From: Neonectria sp. B-13
Lineage: Eukaryota > Ascomycota > Sordariomycetes > Hypocreales > Nectriaceae
NCBI GenBank assembly: GCA_002682825.1
Contig: NOKP01000020.1
Coordinates: 620,001-684,000 of the forward strand
Length of the DNA stretch: 64,000 bases
Reading direction: 5' to 3'
In this document: positions 44,705-53,708 of the stretch, piece by piece
Layout: the number at the start of each line of letters is the position of its first letter
How positions within the stretch are numbered: the stretch's first letter is position 1
Notes under the pieces: model-generated
What the model was told of the DNA's origin: nothing
The model's database searches: none
The model's input: only the letters and a program-made list of their open reading frames with translations
Made by a program: the position numbers and the translations under genes

Positions 44705-45857
44705 AGTCGGTTCAGCTAGCTGACTTGTTGAATTGGGATGTGTGTGCAAGTGGACAGACATCCAACTTAAATCAGTCGCATGCAGACATCAAGCTTTATT
44801 TCGGTAGGCATCCTTACACAAGCATAGTAGACTACACAAAGAATAGATCATCGTCTGGCCTCCGCATGCGCGGGCCGGGTCCATATCCGAGAAACCACAT
44901 AGACTATAAGACGAGCCCGTTGTGAACGAGAACAGATTGGCATTTAGTCTCCACTTGTGCGGGGTCCCTATCCAAAATGAGCTAGTTGTCACATAGAACA
45001 CATCGTAATCTAGTCTCCGCGTGCGCGGGCCGGGTCCATATCCGAAGGGCTCCTCTCCCCCCTCACTAGGCTCCCTAAACCCAGTTAGCCTACTATCTTT
45101 ACAATCATCACCCTCGCATTTTAGAAATTGGCAACAATTCAAACACGACATGCACTGCACTCACGCCTGAGAGATCCACTGAAGAGTCTGCAGCCACAGT
45201 CCGAGTGCCTAGCGGCGACTGGAGAGAAATGGTTTCGACGCTTCCGAGGTTCAACAAGCTAAATTCGAATCAGCGTTTCTTTTTCAAGCGAGCTAAACAT
45301 TTCGCATGCCGCAGTACAAAACCTCACAAGGTCTAGGCGAGTGGCAGTCCGTTGCTTAAGCAAGGCCGTAGACTAACAATACGTGTGCATTGAATAGAGG
45401 AAAATTGACGTGTGAAGATTTTCAAGGACAGGCAGATGAGATCCACCTGCTCTCCGAGGGTTGGTGTTGATAGAACACACCAGAGGGCGGCGTCAGAGCC
45501 AAAATTTAGGAAGCCTAATAGAAGCAGGTATTCAGGAGTAGCCGCTGTCAAGAAACTAATATCTGCGGTCCCTAAGACGCAAGTTGAGATCTGCCAACTC
45601 GGTTTTGTGCAGATCTATGTTTGTGAATAAATCACTATTGGTGATAGAATGCTAACCAATGTCCGCCATGTCTAGAGCGAGCATTTTGCTCTAGATGCCT
45701 TACAATTGACTCCAATCGATCAACCATCATTGCAAGAAGGAAGCGGAACCATGAACTCTATGCGATTATGATGACTGAAACTAATACCAAGCCAATGAAA
45801 CCCAAACTGCTAACCTATGTCCATACAAGCAACTCAACCACGTACCTTAGCAACTGG
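44705..45857. promoter_or_regulatory. GH3 promoter region and intergenic space
   Basis: About 1.15 kb upstream of the GH3 start. It contains the three-copy GC-rich repeat listed separately. The minus frame through the repeats (about 123 codons) changes phase between copies and is not considered coding. Confidence 0.4.
44854..45045. repeat. Three diverged copies of a GC-rich 37-bp element
   Basis: Copies at 44854-44890 and 45009-45045 share CTCCGC(A/G)TGCGCGGGCC and GGGTCCATATCCGA almost perfectly; a third, shorter copy is at 44943-44974. Weaker similarity extends upstream of each copy. They lie 150-340 nt upstream of the GH3 start codon and could be cis-regulatory or a fragment of a dispersed repeat. 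Confidence 0.8.
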
Positions 45858-47642
45858 CTACGTCTGGACCTCTTCAGCGACCGCCACCTCTCTTAAGCCA
45901 GCATTGCTCATCACCGCTCGACGCTTCTTCTCAAAGTTGTCGTAAGATTCACAGAAGTCCTCAAGTGCCATCGCATCCAGTTGTTGTCCGGGGGCTTGAC
46001 GCTCGACTTGGTTGACGCCAATGCCCAATCCCTCCAAGATCTGTCTCTGATCATGCCTGCTCATCAGCTCAATTGGGAATTTGAGGACTCGAGCGCAAAA
46101 AAAGACTGAAAGCGCAAGCTTGGCCTTGGTCAAAGCATCTGTAAGCTGGAGGGTAACATCATCAACTAATGGGTGTGACAAATTAGTAAATTGCCGTCGA
46201 TGTTAGAGTACTACTTACACTCCTTAACCGCATTTCTTTTGTCAGTTGTTTTCATAAACCTGCGAACCTCTTTCGTAGTAAAAGTCGAGAGGCCTGCGAC
46301 AGCAAGTCGAACCGCAAGGGTTGATGAATAGTTTTCCATCGAAGCAAATTCTGTAAAGACTCCTGCCGCGACCAAAATCATCCCCACACCGATGAGGCGG
46401 CGAGACGATGCTTCGTCTTTACTGTACCCTGCCAGAATCGCACTACTGACGTGACTCATCTCCTTTCTGTAGTCAGACAATGCTACGGCTGCCACATTCA
46501 TCTTTGCTATGGTCTCGTAGAGGGTCTGGTTGCCAACAGCTATTTTGGGTTTAGTCTCAGCCGAAATGTCGTGGAAGGGCCAGCTACGGGCCAACTCACT
46601 GTTTCCTCTAGACAAATCCTCGACGCAGTGTTGCATGTCGCTCGCAAGGGATCGGAAACGCTCCAGAGAAGTCAGAGTTCGGCCCCATGCTTCTTGCAAT
46701 TCCGTTGTCGCCAGGGCGTTGAGGCCAGCGCCTTCATTTCCATACCTCTCCTGGAACTATTGTTATCAGAATCAGCATAGGATACACATGAGGCTAATAC
46801 CAAGTTCTGTACTTACATCCTTCAAGATATGACTTCGGTTGAGGACGTCCTTGACACCATTCCACTCGTCGACCATGGATGCTCTCTCAGCCCACCCTGT
46901 GGGCAGATTGGGAACAATTGTGGAGGTGTCTGCAATCACTGCGGCGCTACTTGGTATGGTTCCGGCAATGCGAAATCTGGTTATAGGTTAGTGGTAGACT
47001 CCAACGTGGCAAGGATACTTACGTCTCCGTAACTACGTCGTGATCCCTGGTCTTGATACGCTCAACTGACATCTGGGAAAGCATGGCCAGGGACTTCCAA
47101 ACATGGACGTGTGTGAACCTTTTCTGAACGTGACCAGGAGGGACATTCGCAATTAGAAACATGTTCGTAAAGTGTAACTTGTCTCGGTTCTGCGAAAAGA
47201 GCTGCTCGACGCGGGGCAAGACAACCTTTAGAAAGATCCTACGCAGGCTCGCTTCGTGGTTATCAATGCCCCAAGAGGAACACGGTGCATGCTTGAAGTC
47301 CACCTGCAATGCATAAGAACGTGAGAGGTTAGCAGAGATATCGCAGTTGTGCTAATCAAGGGCTAGTATGATTCATTGAAGAAGCTGGGGGCCTTGGACT
47401 TCAGGTCGGGGTTTAGTGCTTGTACTTACCTGAATGGGGACAAAATGATCTCGGGAGCTCTCATAGTCAGAACGGGGCTGAACTGGTTGGACATTCCAAT
47501 CATGCAGGTCAATCTGAGCAAAAGATTCGGCCAGGAGTTGATTGTCCTGAAGGTTTTGCCCCAGCTCGGTGTAGTGCCAGACTTGCAGCCGAACCCGCAG
47601 CTGCATACATCCGGAATCGCCTGCAATTGATGCCTCTGCCAT
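45858..47642 (-). CDS. Uncharacterised fungal protein with a C-terminal hydrophobic pair (499 aa)
   Basis: Five exons: 47642-47430, 47303-47023, 46976-46817, 46756-46219 and 46165-45858; all phases agree and introns carry normal signals (126, 46, 60 and 53 nt). No domain is recognised. The first 280 residues are mixed alpha/beta (VPRVEQLFSQNRDKLHFTN). A helical region with many heptad-like positions follows. Two hydrophobic stretches lie around residues 370-415 (LIGVGMILVAAGVFTEF and LAVRLAVAGLSTF). The tail is charged. A membrane-associated role is possible. The start MAEASIAG is chosen over upstream ATGs because the upstream residues look non-coding. It is divergent from another uncharacterised hydrophobic protein. 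Confidence 0.65.
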
Positions 47643-48377
47643 GGTATCGAGCATGAGGGGTGGAATGACATGCCAATGCATTTGGAGGAGGAGGAGTGCC
47701 ATGATATACAAACTGCGAAGGCAGAAAGGCTTCATGTGCTCGTTCAAAGGGGCATCAAGACTGAAACTTGGACTGGTCGCTCTACGAGAGAGACAAAGAA
47801 AACGGGCTGCGCGAAACGACACCACAATCAGCGAAACAGCCACAGTAATAATACATGAGACCCCGCAGCCTCCTTACCTTGCCATGGCTGGCTTCCTAGT
47901 GCCAAAGCCCATGTCATACTTGACTGCTCAGACCAATGTTGCTGAGCAGCCATGCCCGACCGCGACAATTCAACGGAGAGCACTGGCTAAAGAAGTCCAA
48001 GGATTCAAGACATGGCGGTCAGGAGTCCAAAATAATCTCCCAGGGGCTTAGTTGCCTCTAAACCCGGAAACCATCCTCGTGTTCCAGGCAGTCGGCGGGA
48101 GGCCACAGTTGTGGCTTCGCACACGTCACATTTTATGATAATTCACCAACAAAGACGCCTGAGGCATTCAGGCACAATATTGTGTGATAGCTGAAGCTGT
48201 TGAGATCACATGACGAAAATTGATTGATCACAAACAAAGAAACCCAAGCCTCAAACAAAGCCTCGGTCGAACTCCCTCCCACTCCCGAAATTTTATCTTT
48301 CCCGCCCTCATCACTTCACGCCTAACCAGAACGGAGTGGAATACCAGCCAAAACACCTCCTTCTTAAGCAGTTCAAG
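47643..48377. promoter_or_regulatory. Divergent promoter region between two uncharacterised genes
   Basis: 735 nt between divergent start codons; a minus-strand open frame continues into its left part, so the upstream gene could start further out. No motif recognised. Confidence 0.35.
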
Positions 48378-49190
48378 ATGAATGAGATCCATTTCCAACA
48401 AGCCCACGGACTCGAAGACATAGACCTCGTTTGCTACCGACGTTGGTCCACAGACTTTACCATGGACGCCAGTGACTCCGAGCTCTCAGATTCTGTGGAA
48501 GAGATTAACCGAACGCCGTCGTTTCCTGATTACACTCACTTGTGGACACAATTCGAAGTGCCGCGGAGCTTCGTAGATCGCCGTTTGAAGAATTACCTGG
48601 AGACTTTCGAGCGCATCACAAGTACACTTCACGATTTGGAGGCGTCTAATGCATCCGAGGGTAAGCCCTATACACCCAGACCACGAGTGGATGACCTTCT
48701 TACAAGATTAACATCATAGAGTTCATGAGCCAATCCATTGCTCCGGACATGGCAACCTTAAGCAATATTTGTCATCAAGCATTCACCGACTTGCTTAGGA
48801 TGATAAAAACCGTTGATGAGGCGCAAATTTTGATTAAGCCGCAAAGAACGGCGATCTCACGTACCGTGGCACTATGGTGAGTTCAAGGCTTGAGCACCAG
48901 TGAAAACGCTAACGCTTATACGTAGGACTCTTTCAAGCTTTCTGTCGGCCATGGTCACCCCTATCAAGTTCATTGCCCATCAGGCGACTTGTTGGACAGT
49001 TGTCGGGATCCTCGCTCTGATAGCGCGTCCGGCTTGGTTCGCTCTTCAGGCGTACCGTATCGACCGCATGCAGAAAACGTTGAAGGAATTGAAGCGCGGG
49101 TTCGCAGAGAGAACAATCAGTGAGAATAACCGACACGATATGGAGCGCTCACGCTTCTTGTTCTTCCGGGATACTCTTGAATACGTCTAA
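48378..49190 (+). CDS. Uncharacterised fungal protein with one hydrophobic helix (234 aa)
   Basis: Exons 48378-48660, 48720-48876 and 48926-49190. The N-terminal half is acidic and polar (DASDSELSDSVEE), followed by helical segments. Near residue 165 is a membrane-like helix (TCWTVVGILALIARPAWFAL), after which the chain is strongly basic (RIDRMQKTLKELKRG). That suggests a single-pass or tail-anchored-like protein with a basic cytosolic end. No family was recognised. The splice model is supported by phase agreement at both junctions. Its neighbour across the divergent promoter also ends in hydrophobic helices, so the two might act together, but nothing in the sequence proves it. Confidence 0.6.
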
Positions 49191-49452
49191 CGCGAAGATG
49201 CTCGGGCATGTCGAGCTGCTTCACGATAATAGGCAGGCCTTGAGACGACTGGAGAAATGCACTGATGCTCGCGGGTGACGGAGAAGACTATATACTTAGC
49301 AATGGTCAAAACTAGTCTTTTCGGCATTTGAGAGATTGGTTCTCTACAAGATGAAGTTTGGTCCCGTATAATAATTTCTTGCCGCTGTGCAGGCATTGCA
49401 TGTCATGCTGGAACTTGGCGCTTGCAACTTCCTCAAGCTCACCAAGCCAATC

Positions 49453-52383
49453 CTACCACTTCACCCGCTTGTCCCTGAACAATGTGACCATCCCCATCGG
49501 CAGTAATCCTGGGTCAACAATACCCAGTCCGCCAAAACGGTTCACGATCTCAGGCCCGTACATCATAGTCACCCAGCGCCAGTAAGGCTCCATGCCGTAC
49601 CAATTACTTGTTACGCCTCGTGAGTTCGACTGCCCGCCGAGCCGGTTGTGCGCCGTCCACACCTCGCTGCCGTCGGAAGCGATGCTTTTCTCTTGGGGCC
49701 GCTGCATCAGCTGGCGGAACACGTCGTGCAACCGCGTCTCGTCGGAAGAATAATAACAGAAGTCCTCCCGGTAGCGCACGTACTCTTCAAACGGCATGAA
49801 GGTCTCACGATCGTGTGCTGACTTAGGCACCCAGTTTGGATCGTCGAGCTTGCGCCGCTTATGCTTGATGCTGCCGTCGAGGAACTCCACCTTGGCACGC
49901 TCGTAGGCGTCGCGCTCGGCCTGCTCGAGGGATTCAAGAAGCTCAGAAGGGGATTTGGGTACTTCATCGCGAATCTGGAGCAGGGAGATGAATGGGGATT
50001 TCAGGTCAAGACCTCCCGACTCCATTGGGAAGTAGAGGTAGCCGTCAGGGACGTCGCTGATTCCGAATCGCTGGCTAAGCACCTTCTTCAGGTAATCAGC
50101 TACGCTGGACGCCTTCTCCTCACCTTCATCCGGCCACGTGGAAAAGATCTTTCGTTGGAGACGCTCGTGCGTGGCGAGCATGTTGTTGACGTGCTCTTGA
50201 CCGAAGCAGTTGGCAGCCTTGCCAAAGTTAGAGGTGAAGAAGGTTGTGGCGTACGTGTTCCAAGCCTGGATGAAGCCAAGGACGCTCTTGCGTTTATCTT
50301 GAAGCTGTTTGCGCAACTCCTCGATATGGGAGTCTACCATGGTCTGATCAATCTCAAATTTGCCCGTCTGTGGCGACAGGCGCAGAAACCCCCAACGGAT
50401 TTCACCTTCTGGGAGAGATTTGTCGGTCGGCAACGTCTGCTTTGGATTGTTTGAGACTCGAACAGTACCAGTCTTTGCCGGATTAATTTCCGTGCCAGTT
50501 ACGGTAGTGAATTCTTCCACAGTCTTCCAGGCTTTCACCGCAACGCTGTGATCCCGAGACCAGAACCAGACATTGTCATGCATCCTCCAGAGAGCGTTCC
50601 CGGAAGTTGACTGGTTGATAGCAAAGTCAAGGCAGAAGAGGGTCGTCTCGCCAAAAACATCACTGAGTACGTGCGATGCGGGGGTCCCTCGGCGTCGCTT
50701 GCGTGCTGGGGTCGACTTGTCGTCATCGACGAATTTCAGGGGAGCCTCCAGGAATTTTCTGAAGAACCCGAGCCAAGTCTCGGAAACACCCAAGTACTTG
50801 AGAACCGCGGAAATTGTCTCGTGGGGCAAGATGGGGTTCCAGCTCTCGAAAACAGAATGAAAGGCGGTCATTTCTCCGTAGAGACGCGTGTTGATGGTGA
50901 CTTCGGTCGAAAGCAAGTGCAACAAAGATTGCTTGAGTTCCATGGGGTTGCGAACCTGGGTCTCTTCCTCCTCGTCTTCTTCTTCTTCTTCCTCGTCATC
51001 AACTTCCGCCTCCACATCCATCGCAAGGGCACGGCGTCTCGGCGCACTTACCGGAGGAGCTTGGCACGCGAGCTGCATCCGAGGTGCTTTGCCTCCAGTC
51101 GATTTTCTAGCTGTTTGCTTTGTTCTCCCCTTTCGTTTGACACCGGCACCCACAGACTGCTCATAATCCGCCTCCTCTTCCCCATCTGCAGTTTCTGTAG
51201 TCTCCTCCTCGTAGTTCATGAGCTGGGCCATGAAGTAGTTTTTGTTGTACTTCGAAGTTCGGGAAGTCTGAAGGCAAGGAGAATCTTTGAGGGGCCCTAG
51301 ATAATACCCAAGTCTCTGTCTAGCTTCTTTCGGAATCTCCTGGCGCGGGGACTTCCATGCACCGTCATAATTGCGGAAGTTTGTGAAGGCTCTCTTGAAA
51401 AATACGCTCCACTTGACACCAATGTACTGGAGGAAGATAGCCTGGAGGAGATCCTCATGCATGTGGATATTGTAAATGCCACTGATCTTTCGTCGCATCT
51501 CCACTGGAACCCCGGCCTCAGAGCTCCAAGTCCAGGAACTCAGAGCACTGATACGCATGTTCAGGACATCTGCAATCTCTTTGAGGATGACACTGTTTCC
51601 TTCGAAATCGCTCAACGCCTCTCGTTTCTCATCGGAGAGTAGGTCGGAAGAGTGGAGACCTCGGATTACCCATCTCAGAGTGCTGATGCTGAACTGGTTT
51701 GGCGTCGAGATCTGTGACTCAAAGCAGTACACAGCGTCTCGGAGTCTCTTCAGAGCAATGTAGGTGGATTTCTTTCCATCATTGTCGACTCCAAAGAGGC
51801 CATCCAAATAACGTTTGAGTGCGGTCTCGTCCACGTTGGCTGGCTCGAATACCATTCTTTCCCACTCCATTCTGGACTCCAACTTCTCTGCGCTGCCAAC
51901 ATCCTCAAACGCCTCACCCATCTCGACATCATCGCCAGCAGTGGTTATATCCTCTTTATCACCTGACAGCCATTCGGTGACGAGTTGTCCGTAAAGTGAG
52001 GCGTACTGGAACGTAAGCGACTGCATGTCCAAGTAGCGATGAAGGGACTGCTCCCAGGCATCCAGCATCTTCGTGGAGATGGATGGATCACATTGGGCCT
52101 GGCCAAGGAAGCGATCGATATTCTGGATCTCGATCTCCAGACGCTTATGCTTTGTCTGGTTGGTCGAAACTTTGCCGGCTTTGTCGAGTTTGATGGCGAA
52201 GCACTTCTTGACGCCATCGCTCAAGGCTACGAGACGCTTGACGGCATCTCCCTCGGCCTGGACAGAGACAAGAAGAGATGACTTAGCCTGCTCGAAGTCA
52301 GAACGTCTCTTGGACAACTCATCAAGCTTGGTGTTGGTGATCTCCTGGAGGGTCTCTGAGAAGACACTGCCTGAGGTTGCCAT
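49453..52383 (-). CDS. Cellular reverse-transcriptase-like (rvt-type) protein carrying a histone H3 tail mimic (976 aa)
   Basis: One intronless frame. Residues 1-130 are helical and coil-like. From about 300 the order of parts fits the single-copy cellular RT-related (rvt) genes of fungi: a finger-like region (NIHMHEDLLQAIFLQYIGVKW), a long insertion (about 340-480), then SWNPILPHETISAVLKYLG, RKRRRGTPASHVLSDVFGET and the motif-C-like LWRMHDNVWFW (601-607). A large insertion between RT motifs 2 and 3 is known for that family. Here it holds RTKQTARKSTGGKAPR (420-435), identical to H3 residues 2-17, then QLA and SAP at H3-equivalent spacing, then an acidic run (459-474). The YxDD-equivalent reads HDN and the motif-A aspartate seems replaced (near Val511), so polymerase activity is doubtful. 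No long terminal repeats or gag/integrase parts are present. A TATA box lies 136 nt upstream. Family call from pattern knowledge; H3 match seen directly. Confidence 0.85.
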   Translation of the reverse strand: MATSGSVFSETLQEITNTKLDELSKRRSDFEQAKSSLLVSVQAEGDAVKRLVALSDGVKKCFAIKLDKAGKVSTNQTKHKRLEIEIQNIDRFLGQAQCDPSISTKMLDAWEQSLHRYLDMQSLTFQYASLYGQLVTEWLSGDKEDITTAGDDVEMGEAFEDVGSAEKLESRMEWERMVFEPANVDETALKRYLDGLFGVDNDGKKSTYIALKRLRDAVYCFESQISTPNQFSISTLRWVIRGLHSSDLLSDEKREALSDFEGNSVILKEIADVLNMRISALSSWTWSSEAGVPVEMRRKISGIYNIHMHEDLLQAIFLQYIGVKWSVFFKRAFTNFRNYDGAWKSPRQEIPKEARQRLGYYLGPLKDSPCLQTSRTSKYNKNYFMAQLMNYEEETTETADGEEEADYEQSVGAGVKRKGRTKQTARKSTGGKAPRMQLACQAPPVSAPRRRALAMDVEAEVDDEEEEEEDEEEETQVRNPMELKQSLLHLLSTEVTINTRLYGEMTAFHSVFESWNPILPHETISAVLKYLGVSETWLGFFRKFLEAPLKFVDDDKSTPARKRRRGTPASHVLSDVFGETTLFCLDFAINQSTSGNALWRMHDNVWFWSRDHSVAVKAWKTVEEFTTVTGTEINPAKTGTVRVSNNPKQTLPTDKSLPEGEIRWGFLRLSPQTGKFEIDQTMVDSHIEELRKQLQDKRKSVLGFIQAWNTYATTFFTSNFGKAANCFGQEHVNNMLATHERLQRKIFSTWPDEGEEKASSVADYLKKVLSQRFGISDVPDGYLYFPMESGGLDLKSPFISLLQIRDEVPKSPSELLESLEQAERDAYERAKVEFLDGSIKHKRRKLDDPNWVPKSAHDRETFMPFEEYVRYREDFCYYSSDETRLHDVFRQLMQRPQEKSIASDGSEVWTAHNRLGGQSNSRGVTSNWYGMEPYWRWVTMMYGPEIVNRFGGLGIVDPGLLPMGMVTLFRDKRVKW

Positions 52384-53708
52384 GATGGGTGTTGAAGCAA
52401 GGTTGGTCTCGTAAGAGTGCGTTGTTTTGTTCTCACTAGAGGAGGTGCAGGAAGCAGACTAGCAGAGTGCTATGAGAAGGAAGAGAAGAGGAGACTGTTG
52501 TGACGGCGGACGTTGCTGTTTATATAGTCGTTGATAGATCTGGTGTCCTCAGGCCACACTCCAGAGGGAGACTCCGTTGCCCAGCTATCCTTGGACAAGT
52601 GAGGTTCGGTCAACCATTCTCGTATCAGAAGTCAAGGCTTGGAGATGGAACAGGTCCGCGATGTGACTCGGTTGTGGTGCAGCTCGCTCGAGCCAGAAGT
52701 GATGTTCCTCGTATTCGTACAATCGTGTCGTCGTGTATGGATGGTTTCCGGTGAATTCCTTCGGTCCCCTTCAATGGGTGGTGTCTCGCTGATGAGTTGG
52801 TGTAGAGGAAGAGTTGAGGTGAAGCGATGATGACGTGTGAATGTTACTGTGTTTGTGGTTGGAGTTCTCCGACGTCGTGTTAGTGGTCGCAGAAAAGTGG
52901 GCCGATCTTAGGCAACCGTGGTCTTCCTTCCCCTCTCTCGCTTCATCAGCATTCGCAGGACGAACATCAAAAATGTTTACATCGAAGTGATTACCTGGAA
53001 GTGAACTTTCGAGGTTTGATGAATATTTATCTGTCGGTAGGTAGGCAGGCTGACGACGACCTTCGATCTGCAGTTGGGGTTTTCCACGGAAGTCCCTGGC
53101 GGTGGGCCAGCAGACAGGCCACCTTCTCTGGCATCTCTGCATTAGACCTAACTTTACTTGCTTGGCAAGCTCTTCAATGGGTACCTCAAAAACATCACAG
53201 TCGTATCAAGAAGTGTATTTTCTGTCAGGTGAGAGAGTATGCAAAGTAGGAGTGTTAGGAAGCTCTCAGAGCATATGGTGTTAGTTTCTCAAAGATTGGG
53301 ACACAAGCAATTTGAACAGCCTCAACTCCGGCCATGCACATCAATACCTAAGTCTCCAAATGTTACTCAAGTAAATCACAATGATATCTTGATCTATTTC
53401 TCTCAATCGATGGTGGTTTTAATAACTTACCAGCAACAAGATGTCACGTGCATTTGCCCCCATTCTGACACAGTCCACGTCGTATATGAGAAGTAAGAAA
53501 CGTTACCTGCACTAAACTGCTCTGTGAGCTGAATTAAGTAGCCAAATCTGTTTTAATCACAAAAGAGTCAAATGACCTTCTCCTCCCCAAGCCTGTTCAT
53601 ACTTGATGATATCTCAGAAACGGGCATACTAAACAGGTGTTTATACAATCTCCCAAGACCTTACGCCAAAGTTATAAAAGTACAGGCCATACACAGTCCG
53701 ACTAAACA
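52384..53708. other. Intergenic region, promoter of the rvt-like gene
   Basis: About 1.3 kb between the rvt-like start and the stop of the TF-domain gene. It contains a TATA box and otherwise only unsupported short frames, including a 123-codon minus frame of low-complexity Ser/Thr/His composition. Confidence 0.4.
52519..52526 (-). promoter_or_regulatory. TATA box of the rvt-like gene
   Basis: TATATAAA on the minus strand, 136-143 nt upstream of the ATG, in a good position for a normal polymerase II promoter with a leader of about 100 nt. Confidence 0.45.

Noticed and set aside
44789..45160. The GC-rich repeats as a RiPP-type precursor with repeated core peptides
   Set aside because: The three copies are in different reading phases (the middle one is 4 nt shorter), and no signal peptide or processing sites repeat in frame.
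51046..51051. GTAAGT in the rvt-like gene as a constitutive donor
   Set aside because: The following 96 nt are purine-rich without branch site or pyrimidine tract, and the frame is open; kept only as an optional-isoform remark.
49453..52383. The rvt-like gene as an ordinary retrotransposon
   Set aside because: No gag, integrase, endonuclease, RNase H, terminal repeats or poly-A tail are visible, and the domain order fits the cellular rvt family.
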